Shown piece by piece: positions 1 to 10,734 of a stretch of 64,000 bases of DNA. The notes beneath the pieces are model-generated. The model ran no database searches and was not told the DNA's origin. It was given only the letters and a program-made list of their open reading frames with translations. The DNA lies in assembly GCF_011745365.1 (NCBI RefSeq), contig NW_024468909.1, positions 4,650,001 through 4,714,000 on the forward strand, in the 5' to 3' direction. The stretch comes from Cryphonectria parasitica EP155. Taxonomy: Eukaryota > Ascomycota > Sordariomycetes > Diaporthales > Cryphonectriaceae. Each line of letters begins with the position of its first letter. Position 1 is the stretch's first letter. The position numbers were made by a program, and so were the translations under genes.

Positions 1-2256
1 GCTATGGTTTGGGGGCTCTGGTGGTTCTGGGTCTGAGCTGGTACGTACTCGGTCTCACATATACTCACTCACCTAATCCATCAACCAGATGAACAAATCA
101 TCCCGGTTTTCCACGCAGGACCACAAAAGGCTAACAAGAAGTAACCGTCCAACCATTGTATAGCTGGCACTGGGTCGTGTACAGATAGGTCAGTCGTCAC
201 GAGGATCAACTTCGGTGAGCCCCGGCGTCCCCGCTGCACGCAGGAGGCGACAACATGACTGCAGATCTGGCAAGGTCAGACATCATCTGAGACAATCTGC
301 AGCTTTGCATCATCTCATAGCTTGTCCACTCGGCAGCTTCTTCCTATCATAATCCTCCTCCTCCTCCCATCCGAGCTTGGGTTTCGTTTTCTTTTTTGTC
401 TCTCGAGCGGTGAGGATGGTCACATGCCACCTGAGCACAATATTTGATGTCCCCTGGGTAATATCAGCATCGAGAGCTCTGGGCCTGTGAGACCGTGGCA
501 CATCTAAATCGTGCCCACTCGAACGGAACCCGTGATCGTCTCCTTCCTCCGTTCCTCCCCAAGGGCCGTGGCTCGGTTCTGGGAATGGCTACTCGGCTCC
601 TTCGCAGCGGGGAAGGGGAAGGGGAGAGGGAGGGGTTTGGACAGGCCTGTAAGGCTCGTGAGCAATGGAAACCCTCTAGCCCCCTTCCACCCTTCAGATG
701 AATTATCAGCTTCTGCAGGTTGGTAGTCGCCATATGCAGGACCCGAACTCCTCTTGGACGATCAGCCCACCGCAGGCTTGACCACTCTCGCGCCGTACAG
801 CCCATCATGTTGTCATGTGGACACGAGCAGGATCTCCCGCTGAGATGCATGCGCAACCCGCTCTGGCTGAATTTGACCTGCATCCGCTCGGTCAGGATCC
901 TTCCTCACCTAGTGGGGTGGGTTCCCATCTCTCCTTCATCTCTCTCTGTCTGTCTCTCGCTCTCTCTCCATCTATCACACACAGTCTCTCGGAATTTGTC
1001 TCCACGCGACGGCTCCCGACGATCAGAGTCCCCTTGTTCTCTTATCTTGACAGCGGCCTGTTCAACGGGGGTGTGCCGGAGGTGGATACTCTCATCTCTA
1101 CCCATACGGCCTATGAGGTCTCGCACCATGCCTGTCATGCGCCGCCCACCGCGACGAAGTCTCTTCGGACAGGGGTTGGGGCTCCGAGTGTCCCAAGACC
1201 GGCCGAGTCTTCTTCTCACAGGCGCGGCTGAAGAGGGGAACCAATTCGAGAAGTTCCAACTCCTAGTTCGGTTCATTCCAAAAATGGAAACTCATTCAAC
1301 AACAATGTTCTGTGCGAATAGCATCGTTTTCCCATCCCCCCCTTTGGCGTACTATATGGTAGTCCTTTCTGACAGATCGGATCGGAATCAGTACCATTCA
1401 TTCAATAGGCTTGGGCCTAATAGTTTTAGTACAAGCAAGTGACCGAACCCAGGTCGTCCCGCTCTGTGGGACCACCTCTCAGAGCCAGCAAATACTCTCC
1501 ACCACGGCGCTTAAGGGCTCGGCATCCCCCCCTCCTCGCTGTCCCCCCCTCCCGGTGGCTTCAATCCCTCGAACCGCTGCATGATGGTACGGAAATCACA
1601 CATGAGGACCGGGTCAGCTGATTTGGTGCTCCAGTGGATAGTAATCGATATGTCATTTCTCCTTCTCAATACCTGCCATGGTATCTCTTGTCTTTAATCA
1701 CAATCCCATGGAAGGTGGGGAAGTATATGCGTCTGGGTGTGATATTGGTGCACGATCCGACGTCGGGTTCGCCGTTCGATGCCGTTTTTGCAGTGGTTAT
1801 GGCTAAGAAGATGAGGTTTCTTTCCTTCTTTCTCGTTTTCTCCTTCATGGTGATCATCAAGAGCTGAAGCATCTTTTATGATGATTCGTAACATGGGGGT
1901 GAAAGAACGGAGAAGGGGTTCCAGTTCTGGAGAGAGTGAACGCAACCATGGGTAGCGCTGCAAGTGCTGTGGCCGGGACGTCGTTGATGCTTTGTTCAAC
2001 GACGTTGCTGTCGCTCGATGAGAGGCCCCAAGCTTCTGCTGGTTGGTTATGAACTCTTCCTTGTTGTTCTTCATCTTCTGCTTCTCATGATATTTTTTTC
2101 CTACTTCTAAAATGGAAAAAAGGAAGGTGAACAAACATGGGAGCATCAGCTTGGTCCGTCAGCGAGAGTCTCTCCCCCACACCACACCACACCACACCAC
2201 ACAAGGACACCTCTCACATGACTGCCCAGACCTCAAGATGCCCTCAAAAACAGTGC
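1..2256. other. Gene-poor stretch, no supported gene
   Basis: Open frames here, including one of about 240 codons at 720-1442 on the plus strand, lack an ATG at their start, are full of Ser/Arg/Pro from CT-rich sequence, and match no family I recognise. An (ACCAC)n pentamer repeat lies at 2179-2202, just before the tRNA-like gene. The palindromic 8-mer GTACGTAC occurs at 41-48. Confidence 0.5.
2179..2202. repeat. (ACCAC)n pentanucleotide repeat
   Basis: About five tandem copies of a five-base ACCAC unit, about 55 bases upstream of the tRNA-Asp-like gene. No coding frame uses it. Confidence 0.85.
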
Positions 2257-2359
2257 TCTTTGGTAGTACGGAGGTCAGTATTCAAGCTTGTCAGTTGCCT
2301 CAGATTCCACTAAGCAGCTGAGCTCGCTTGAGACTCGGGTTCGATTCCCAGCGGAAGAG
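2257..2359 (+). tRNA. tRNA-Asp (GTC)-like gene with a 31-nt intron, possibly degenerate
   Basis: A cloverleaf can be folded by eye. Acceptor 2257-2263 pairs with 2352-2358 with one G-G mismatch. D stem is GTAC 2266-2269 with GTAT 2278-2281. Anticodon stem is CAAGC 2283-2287 with GCTTG 2326-2330 (perfect). Anticodon GTC is at 2290-2292. T loop TTCGATT is at 2340-2346. A 31-nt insertion (2294-2324) sits after position 37, the canonical tRNA intron site. The internal B box GGTTCGATTCC matches consensus, and a T5 run at 2368-2372 could end Pol III transcription. Departures are G instead of conserved A14, a C-A mismatch plus a T-G pair in the T stem, and the acceptor mismatch. It may therefore be a diverged copy or pseudogene rather than a working tRNA. 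Confidence 0.6.
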
Positions 2360-2367
2360 AAAAGAGC

Positions 2368-2372
2368 TTTTT
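2368..2372 (+). terminator. Possible Pol III T-run terminator
   Basis: A run of five T residues nine bases after the tRNA-like gene, the usual form of a Pol III stop signal. It is meaningful only if the tRNA-like gene is transcribed. Confidence 0.4.
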
Positions 2373-3990
2373 GATTTTCTTCCCGACCAGCTCCTGGGAG
2401 CAACGCGACATAGCTATTTTTCTCCGGCCTCCTCCTGGGCCTGATTACCTTCCTTTTGGGTAAGGAATCGAGGCTTCTGGACGCGTCAAATGAGTCAGTC
2501 GGTTAAGAGATATAGTGAAGCTATTCGGGAGTGAGAGTGGAAGTGGAGCGAGAAATCTTTGACCTGAGCACGGTCCTGATTCCTTTTTCTCTTTCTGCAG
2601 GTTTGCTGTGATCATCCTATTCATTTTCCATGACTGGGTGAACTTGGGACAAGGTTGTTCTGTCTGTCTGCTGGCCATGTCTAGTGTGTACCTCGCTGAC
2701 GGCCAATCTGTTTGTCTGTGCAGCGGTCTTGATCGAGATAGATGAAGGGCCGTAAACTGCCGAAAAAGGAAGGCGGGGAAGGCAATATAATTCCTCCCAG
2801 AGAGGTCCTTGTCTCTTTCACAAGAGGGCTAGGGAATCAATTCATCTTGTTCGAGGGAGAGAGTTTCGTCCAACCTTATTGGAGTGAGAGCAACGGAAGA
2901 CGAGGAACAGCGAAGTCAATCTCGTAGGTGTTGGTGAAGGGAAGAATAAATCATACAAAGCCACATATATATATTTTCGCCTTTCCCCACCAAGCACGCC
3001 GTCACAAGGGCTATATAATCATTGCGGTTGTTGACCAGGCAAGTAATTCCTTGACCGCTGTTGACGTATCTGAATCTGGACACATGCTCTGATTCGAAAT
3101 GGCATGCCACGCAGCTTCTCCCTACCACGACTTTTCAAGATCCAGGACCAATTTTTCACCATTGAGTCTAGAGAAACCGCACTGAACCACATTTGTCTTT
3201 ACACTCTAAATATAACAGAAATTAGTCCTTGCCCTTTCAGAGTTGCATCGTGATAATCCCGGCCTTGAGCTGATGCAGTGCCATTTGAGATGGTTCATAC
3301 TGTAAATTACAGCCAAACAGTAGACTTGGCAAAAAGCTTGGCAGTAAGCTTCTAACCAAGCTGAGAGAGTCCAGGCCCCGTCATCTTCATCTTCTTATCG
3401 TCAATTGACCACTGCATGCTGGCTGCCCAGTTTGCAAGCGACCTCAGGAGACCGCCACGCCCCGTCTGCAGTCATACCACAAACACGCGCGCTCGCAGGC
3501 ACATTCTACTCTCAACCCTTCAGGCGAGCATGTGCAATTGCTACAGTTAGTTCGCCTCTGCCCCTTTTCATATTTCCCCCCTCCCACGCTCCCCTTCCAA
3601 AGGTAACCTCTGTCTCTTATCCTCTGAGCCTCTTCGATCAACGCTGAGTCATACCGACCACGCATAAGCAAGATCCACCTCCCTCCCTCCTATAATCCTG
3701 CCTCGGCTGGTTTTGGTTTTTGTTTATTTACCTCGCTGCATTGCCTTTTTTTTCTTTCGTGTTCAGAGCCACAGGATTCAGAAAACATACCCACGCCGAC
3801 TTGAGCTTGAAATACAACTCGCATTTGTGGGAACAAGTCTGTGATTATTACGAGGAGGGGAATCTGATCATCTCACCGGGTACTTGAAGTATAGCGGGAG
3901 GAAGCAGACTGGCTCTCTGTATCAATTCGACCAATTCTCATACCCAAGAAAGGAAAAGAAAGAAATAAAGCAAAGCAAAGAAGAAGGAAA
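2373..3990. other. Intergenic, upstream of the membrane-protein gene
   Basis: No supported gene. The last 500 bases are pyrimidine-rich, then A/G-rich, ending in an A-rich leader immediately before the ATG at 3991, as expected for a fungal promoter and 5' leader. Confidence 0.5.
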
Positions 3991-4767
3991 ATGATTGTGC
4001 TCGACCTCGTGCTCAACTTCTTGCGCATGTAAGGCAGGACCATATCTTGGTCACCTTTTACACCCAGATGAGTACTCTACTTACATGTATATAATTCTTT
4101 ATCTAGCATCCTGCTCATAGCAAGTCTCGCCTCCTTTGGTCCTCAAGCCCACCGTATCCTATCGTACAAGACATGTGTCCGGATCGCTCCGTTCTACCTC
4201 CTCCTGAACCTCGTCTCGGCGACGGAGCAGTTCGCCCTGGGGCTGCACATCATCGTCGTCAGTGACCCCGGGACCCAGTGGATCATTAAATCGCCTCCGG
4301 ATGTAGGAGACTACCTGAACACGTTGCAGTTCGCCGCTGTCTGGTTGGGTCATCTGGTACTGTGTGTTATAAATGCCCTTGGCTTGTTCTTCCCCCCCTC
4401 TCTCTCGCTCGATATCATCTACGCAACTAACCATCCTCTATTCGAGAGGGAAAAACCAGTTTCGCCCTTTTCCTGTGGTATCCGCCCCGCCAACTAGGCA
4501 CCAAGGTCACAGTCGTCACCCTCTACCTCCTCTTCCTCTGCATCTCCATCATCCCCGTCATCTTCGAGGCCACCCTCCCCGCCCAAGGCCTCAACGGCCC
4601 TGAGAACGACCGTCGCTGGTTCGCGGCTATGTTTATTGGCATCCATACGCTCTTCCTCGCTCCCGTCATCACCGTGTTCACTCTGGTGGCCCTTTTCCCG
4701 CAGCTGCGAGAGCTACGACAGCTGCAGCGCGAGAACCGCAGAAATGACGACGACGACGACGACGACG

Positions 4768-4804
<37 letters not shown>

Positions 4805-5159
4805 CGATAACAACGTAATCGCCAACGATGGCGACCAAAATAGGCTCAGTAGAACAGGCGCGCTAAGCCCCCACGGCCTAGCCCTACAGGCCATGGTGTT
4901 CCTCGTCGCGGCGCTGTACTGGCCATTCCGCTTCCACATGCCCCTCCATGGCATCCCCTGGGGCTACTGGTACCAGACAATAGGATGGGCGGCCGTGGAC
5001 AATGCCTTGTTCGTGCTGGTGCAGGCTGTATTGTGGTATGTAGCGAGTCGGGCGCGGCGGCCACAGCGGCGGGAGGAGGAAGAAGAAGAAGGGTCAGGAC
5101 GACCTTCATCCGGGCAGGGGGAGACAACGCCTCTTATGGACAATGAAGTAGCTGGTTGA
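3991..5159 (+). CDS. Multi-pass (about 7 TM) membrane protein, fungal family-C-like GPCR type
   Basis: Three exons: 3991-4028, 4107-4361 and 4460-5159, giving 330 aa. Intron 1 has GTAAGG..CTAG. Intron 2 is read as GTGTGT..CCAG because this keeps one continuous helix (HLVLFALFLWYPP); GTACTG at 4357 joined to an acceptor at 4448 is the alternative. Hydrophobic segments lie near residues 2-23, 40-62, 86-104, 115-133 and 153-177, with two more after an acidic loop. That loop holds Asp x8 then Asn x12 (residues 194-213) encoded by a GAC/AAC trinucleotide repeat. The C-terminus is Arg/Glu-rich and probably cytosolic. The layout resembles fungal proteins annotated as family-C-like G-protein-coupled receptors, but I cannot assign a ligand or confirm the family. 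It converges with the SAP-domain gene. Confidence 0.75.
4747..4808 (+). repeat. In-frame GAC/AAC trinucleotide repeat
   Basis: Eight GAC codons followed by twelve AAC codons inside the last exon of the membrane-protein gene, coding poly-Asp then poly-Asn in a hydrophilic loop. Length variation here would change loop length without breaking the frame. Confidence 0.9.
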
Positions 5160-5837
5160 GTGATGATATGAGGACGCAACATGTGAGAAGATGTTTCGAA
5201 AGACAAAGTGTATGAGGTGTTCTAGTTCTGGTGCAATGCCTTCTTTTGTCTTGTGATTGAAAAAATTGAAGCCTCGTGTCAATAGCATCTGCGCTTCGGA
5301 GTGATTCTTTACATGAAAGCTGTGTTCCTGGGAACCGTGCACGGGGATTTGTTCGGCCGGTTCAGGTCCTTTTCACGTCGTAATATAGCAACCGGAAGAT
5401 ATCCCGTGTAAGTGGAGGAAGCGTCACGTATTGGTGCTTGAGACACCTAGTCAATGCGCGGTGTGGCTGTGCGCAAAGCAGATCGAGGGTATAATCTTGG
5501 TTTGTGTCCATGTCTTGAAAGATGCATTCCTTTAACGCCGGTCATTCTTCCCTATCAAATCCATCCCGGCGCCTCACTGTGGTCAAGGTAGTATACAAAC
5601 GCACCGCGGTTCGCAATTGAAGTTGCCAAGGCGGACTTTCATGGTGAGAAGTCCGCAACACGCCACAGGAGATCGGTGCAGAGTCAAATGCAGTCACTGC
5701 TCCCTGCTCCCTGCTGGCACCGCCTATCGTCTGGTTCGATGGCTCGCATTCCAGGTGACCACACCGAATCGCTCAGCACGCGCCTTAGCCTTAGCCATTT
5801 CCACCTTGTCAGCCAGAACGCCATGCGGTAACAGATT
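5160..5837. other. Convergent 3' intergenic region
   Basis: Shared downstream region of two converging genes. No supported coding frame or RNA gene was seen. Confidence 0.5.
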
Positions 5838-6853
5838 CTAGTTGTCGCCTCCGAAGCGCTTGGCCCGGCGCTCAGCTTTTGCCTTCTCTGTTGGGTCATC
5901 AAGGACGTTGCCGCCACCACGCGCCTGGTTTCGGGTACCGCCGCCACCGCCGCCACCACCACCAGCTCGACGACCACCCCCGAACTTCCGGTTGTTCTGG
6001 TTGTTGTTGCGGCCGCGGCCATTGCGGTTGTCCAGGCTCTGCCTCTTGCCGCCGCGCTGGCCATCATCACCGTGCTCGCGACCGCGCTTTGGGCGGCGCT
6101 CGGGGAGAGCTTCGTCGAGGCCCTTGGGAACAGCGCTGGTCTCGATGCCGAAGCGCTTGGCGCGTTCATTCTTCTTCACCTCATCTGATTCTTTGTCGAC
6201 AGTGATGCCAAAGCGCTTGGCGCGGTCGTCTCGCTTCTTCTGCTCGGCGTCGGCCTCGGTAGCGCTGAGGCCTAGCGCAAACGATGAGGTTTCGGCTGGC
6301 TTATCGGCAGCTGTCTCGGTGGCGGTGGCGGCGGCGCCACTCTTCTCGGGCGCTGCAGCAGCTGGTGTCGAATCGGTCTCGGCAGGTGCCTCAGCGGTAG
6401 GAGGTACGGTTGATTCGGCGGGTTCGGCGCTCGCGGGAGCAGGCGCAGGTGCGGCGGGAGCTGCCTCCGCCGCGGCGACAGGAGCTGCAGCGGGCTTTGG
6501 ATCCTCCTTTTTGGTAGCGACGGCGGCAACCTTAGTGTCATCGTCGTCCCAGTCAATCACATCCTCAGCTTGGCCTGGATCACGGCGGGTTCTGGTAAGC
6601 TTTCTTGCACCGCAACGGAAAGTAAGGGAGGGCGCGCGACAGGGAAGTCGAGGGTTGACGAAGTTCGGGCAACGGGTCACGGGCGGTCGATGGCAGTAGT
6701 GGTAGTGGTAGCCAGAAGAACGGTATGGGACGTACTCTTGTCGTGCTCCTGCAGGCGCGCGATGAGGTCGGCCTTGTTGCCTGACTGGGGGAGGCTGCGC
6801 TCCGAAAGGAGCTTCTTCAGGTCAGGGACCTTGAGAGACGCGTAGTCGGTCAT
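5838..6853 (-). CDS. THO1: SAP-domain mRNA export factor, Tho1/SARNP family
   Basis: Two exons (6853-6736 and 6574-5838; intron 6735-6575, GTACG..CAG) give 284 aa. Residues 1-39 form a SAP domain (DLKKLLSERSL, then GNKADLIARL), a helix-turn-helix that binds DNA or RNA. An Asp-rich patch follows (VIDWDDDD, near residues 45-52), then a disordered Ala/Pro/Glu linker. RAKRFG occurs three times (157-162, 177-182, 276-281), and an Arg/Gly/Asn-rich stretch with a Gly9 run lies between the second and third copies. In human SARNP and yeast Tho1, similar RxxRF motifs bind the helicase UAP56/Sub2, which supports a role in mRNP assembly and export (family knowledge). The protein ends six residues after the start of the last motif. 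Strong call. Confidence 0.9.
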
Positions 6854-8758
6854 AATTAATGAATCGTGGCTTGAGAAAAGAGGACAACCTGGTGTTGATT
6901 AGGTTGCAAGTAGTGAATGGGAGTCGGAAGTGCAAGGATAGGTGGGAAGTCGGCTGGCACAAGGTCTTTGTGGTGTGAGAGAGCGAAATGAAAAGAGGGA
7001 GGGTCTTTTGGCTGTGCGTGTTGGAACCCAGCTTAAGAGAGAGAAAGAAGATGCGCTAGGTTGCAGGTTAGAGAAAGGGAGCTTGGAAGTCGCGCTTCGA
7101 CTTGCGTCAAGCGTGACCTTAGCAACCCGGTAGAACAATAAGCCCCTGCAGATATGATTCATGCATTTAGGGCTATTGTGCATTTAGCGGGTTTCCATAC
7201 TCAGCAATTGGCACAGTAGCGCCAAGGGAATAGTGAGTACCATACAAGTAGTAGTGAGTCAGTAGTCAGTGCCAGTGGCATAATGGGCACATTAGCACAT
7301 ATGTACAAACTCGGTCACACCTAGTGCTTTCCTTTAGAAGCCTACAGTCTCTTTCCTCTTCACCTTCTTTCAACACTAAGCCTGTCCCATCTTGACTAAT
7401 TTCTTCCCAGGGCTCGGAATCGTTCTCTGCCTTCTCCTCATTCATTCAATCAATACTAGCATGACTGATATTTCCCTGCCACCTTGGCTCATCCTGGGTG
7501 GGTATGGATGTTTATACTGTCTCATATGCTCTTGCTGACAACATTGTGATTTAAAGCCAACACGTTCGATTTATGTATCAAGTACGAGTAGGTGAGACGA
7601 TTCCACTGATTCTACTGCGTGGAAAACGCTTCTTAGGTCATCTGAGTGGAAAACTTGTGCATTCAGTAGTCAGGCCATCCCAAGAAGAGGAAGCTCTAGA
7701 TTATAGGGCCATTATGGCACACTAGATTCTCTACTACATATCCAGAGAAGATGTCAAGAAGGAGGAGACTTGGCTAGAGTCCCTGGTCAGCGTACTTATG
7801 TAAGCGAGCCCACCTGCCGGTTCAGGCAACCTTGAAATCTCATTGTAGCTTTTCATTGGTGACTCAACTGTTAGCCAGGGCCAGGCTCTGAGATAGTGTC
7901 ACTCTTCTCCTCCCCCCCCCCCTTATTTATCACCTTCGCTTTTGTCTGATGGTTAAAATGGCAAGAAGTCTGGACTATACGCACACATACACACACGCAA
8001 GACAAAACGTCTACTTTGATGACCCAATCACACTTCCACATAGTATCTATGACATGAAATAAGGCCCTCCACTCTCTTGTGGTGTAGACTGTTAGAGCAG
8101 AGTCCGGGAAGTGAGTAGATGCTGTAAGCTAGTCTTCACAACCCGGCACGGAGCATCATTCTTCTATCTCAAATAAGCTTTGACACCAAATTCCATATGT
8201 ATATTATATTGAAATAAGAAAGTCAGCTATTACCAGGCTGAGAGAATAGCATGTAGTCAAGTTGTTCAGAAAGCTTCATGGAGAGCTGATATTTTTAGCT
8301 TTGAATGAATTCATGAGATCTCATGCCCACTTGCAAGTTCTCAAGGGGCTCTATGGGTATGTCATGGTGTCACTATCCAAGCCTTCATTTGTTCAAATAC
8401 AATGTATGAAAGTCTATTGTCTCTAGTAATGTAGATGATTTTGGACTGCATTTAAGTTGCTACCAAACATGTTCATAGCTGTGGCCTAATACTTGGTAAG
8501 TAATAGAACTCAACTAAACCCGCAAGACTTGATATATCTATGAATAGATTTGATTTGAGGACAGTGTTGCTCTTATAAGCTCCTTCATTTCATCCTTCTA
8601 GCTGTTATGGACTCAAGAATCTTTATTCAATATCGATGCGATTAGTCTTTGCCTTCATGATTCCACGCACACTTTCTGCACAGGCAATCTCCACAACAGC
8701 ATCATATTGAAGCCTACGAGATTTGTCCTGCTCCTATTCTAGCTTTGATGTTCTCTAT
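6854..8758. other. AT-richer intergenic region
   Basis: About 1.9 kb with no supported gene. From about 7200 to 8700 the sequence is visibly richer in A and T than the flanking genes and has frequent stops in all frames. An 11-base C run lies at 7912-7922 and a short CA-rich tract near 7981-7999. It could be an eroded, RIP-mutated repeat, but no repeat copy is recognisable. Confidence 0.45.
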
Positions 8759-9568
8759 CTATGCAGCCTTCTTGATAAATGCATATTCCATACCTCCCAG
8801 ACATTCTACTGCACCCACTTCTTCATAGCCCAGGGCCCGGTACAACTTGGCCCCCGCAGCGCTCGCCATCAGACGGATGTTCTTGTGCTCCTTTGCTGCT
8901 CGTTCTTCACCCCAGTCCATCAACATCCTCCCGATACCCCGGCGCTGCTGAGCTGGATCCACAGAGATAGCTGCAAGGTCTAGAATAGGCAAGTCTCAGC
9001 ACAGATCCTGATTGACCGCATACGAACATGACCAGCACAAGAGCGCATGAAAAGGAGGGAAAAGAAAGAGGGGGCGGGAGAGGGGTTGGGGGGGGGGGTG
9101 ACGATAATTTTAGAAGGACAACTCACACCACGAGTTTTTGTATGCCTCTTCGCCCAGGGCATCCAGCAGGTTCTTCTTCAGGACCTTGGTGTCCCTCTCA
9201 ATGATGTCCAAAGCAGCTAGATCCATGGTGGGTGGACATTGCGCCCTCAGCTGCTCAGGCATCAGCTGGCTCTCAAGGGGGTCGTCCCGGCTCTGCCAAC
9301 ACGCCGAACCCACGATGTTGCTATCATCAGGGCCGTCCACGACGACAATATAGTGCCGATTCTCATTATCGAACCCGTTCTCGTGCCACGCCCTTCTGAA
9401 CGCCAGCTTTTCCTCCTGATCGAGCCCCTTGCTCAGGTGTGGCGGGAAGAGTGCCTCGGTAAGAGGGCGCCCGCGGAATGCCTCGGAGGATATCTTCACC
9501 AGGGTGGGGATGTCTGCCTTGTGCGCTCTGCGGATGTGGAGGCCGGAGGAGGGTGAGGAGGCCGACAT
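8759..9568 (-). CDS. GNAT-family N-acetyltransferase
   Basis: Two exons (9568-9127 and 8979-8759; intron 9126-8980, GTGAGT..CTAG, 147 nt) give 220 aa. The first ATG in frame is 9568 (MSASSPSSG); further upstream the frame is open but has no ATG. The acetyl-CoA loop is SVDPAQQRRGIGRMLMDW at about residues 153-170 (motif A, RRGIG), preceded by a beta strand. The middle of the protein has typical GNAT helices and a HYIVVVDG strand. The end ALGYEEVG is the usual GNAT motif B region. It probably acetylates a small amine or metabolite; the substrate cannot be told. The intron carries an 11-base poly-C run on the coding strand. Confidence 0.88.
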
Positions 9569-10734
9569 TGCTGTGGGAAGAAATTGTTGATGAGATGAGG
9601 GGCTGGACTGTTGATTGTTACACCTCCAATTTGACAAGAAGAAGAGCTACCGTACTCAGGATGTCGATGATGTTCAGTTGCCTCGGTCTCAGCGACACAG
9701 CATGGCATCTTTTATAGATTGCCAACACTAGCGGCCTTTGGGTGCTGACGACAAGACGCTAGTGACGGCATCGTCAACTGTCAACTGAAGGCGTATGGAG
9801 AAAAGCTTTTATCGTGGGTAGGTCAGCGCGGCTCAATACAGGACCGAGGCTTGCGCCATCCTCGTCGTGTCTCGTTTACGCGTCTTCATGTGTCCCGATG
9901 GCACGCGGCTCCTTAGGAAGCATTCGATTTCTTTTCGTGATCAAGGCTCATGGTACTACTATGTGAATACCGTGGGGGAGGCCGGCCACTGGGTATGATC
10001 CCCCGGTTCTTTCGCGGGGGGGGGGGGGGGGCGCATCGCCGCTCACAGCAGGAAACGCCTAGAATGGCATCTCATTGGCACCTCCCAGGACTCGATAATT
10101 ATTTGAATGATGTTAGTGCCGCATTTAAACCAAAATTTCGTACGTACTAGGGTTTATTGATTCTGAGGAAGTTGGAGGGTGGAAAAGAGCGATTGGTGAC
10201 TTAAGTTCGCAACCTCTGTGTCTAGGATAGCTATCGTCCTGGACCGTAGCTATAGCGCCTGAGCTTTAAAGCACTGACAGCAGTCATTTGCTGCCGCCGG
10301 AGTGGGTGGAGAGAAGGGGTGAGGATTGCTTACTACTTAGCACTGTAGCCGTATTACAATGGCATTTAGTGGATACAGGGTGTCCAGCGGAAAGCCCATA
10401 CTTATAGCGCATGGATGACCTGGGGGGACCCCCTGCTACAACCCTCCTCCAACCTGCCGTTGCAAGATTAGCATCATATCCTGCACCCAAAATATTTCGG
10501 CAAAAACACAATCGACCACGACCAACACCTTCGAATGTCAACACAAGTCCATCGCTCTTTTGCATCGCCTCTCCACTCCTATGATGAGCAAGAGCATCTC
10601 CGGTCATGGCGACAAGCACTAGCAACCACTTCAGCACTTCCCTCTACTAAGACTTGCAGAGCTAAACGACCGCCTCTTTGCACACAGCCGATGGGACGGC
10701 CCTCCCCGTCTTCATCTCTCTTCTCCGTTGCCAC
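9569..10734. other. Divergent promoter region between GNAT and ubiquitin protease genes
   Basis: 1.17 kb with no supported gene. It contains a G16 run at 10016-10031 and a GTACGTAC palindrome at 10140-10147. The 500 bases before 10735 are C-rich and probably hold the 5' leader of the protease gene. Confidence 0.5.
10016..10031. repeat. G16 homopolymer
   Basis: Sixteen consecutive G residues in the divergent promoter region, the longest G run in the window. Confidence 0.9.

Noticed and set aside
720..1442. 240-codon open frame on the plus strand
   Set aside because: Starts at TTG, not ATG; Ser/Arg/Pro-rich reading of CT-rich DNA; no domain; no splice structure.
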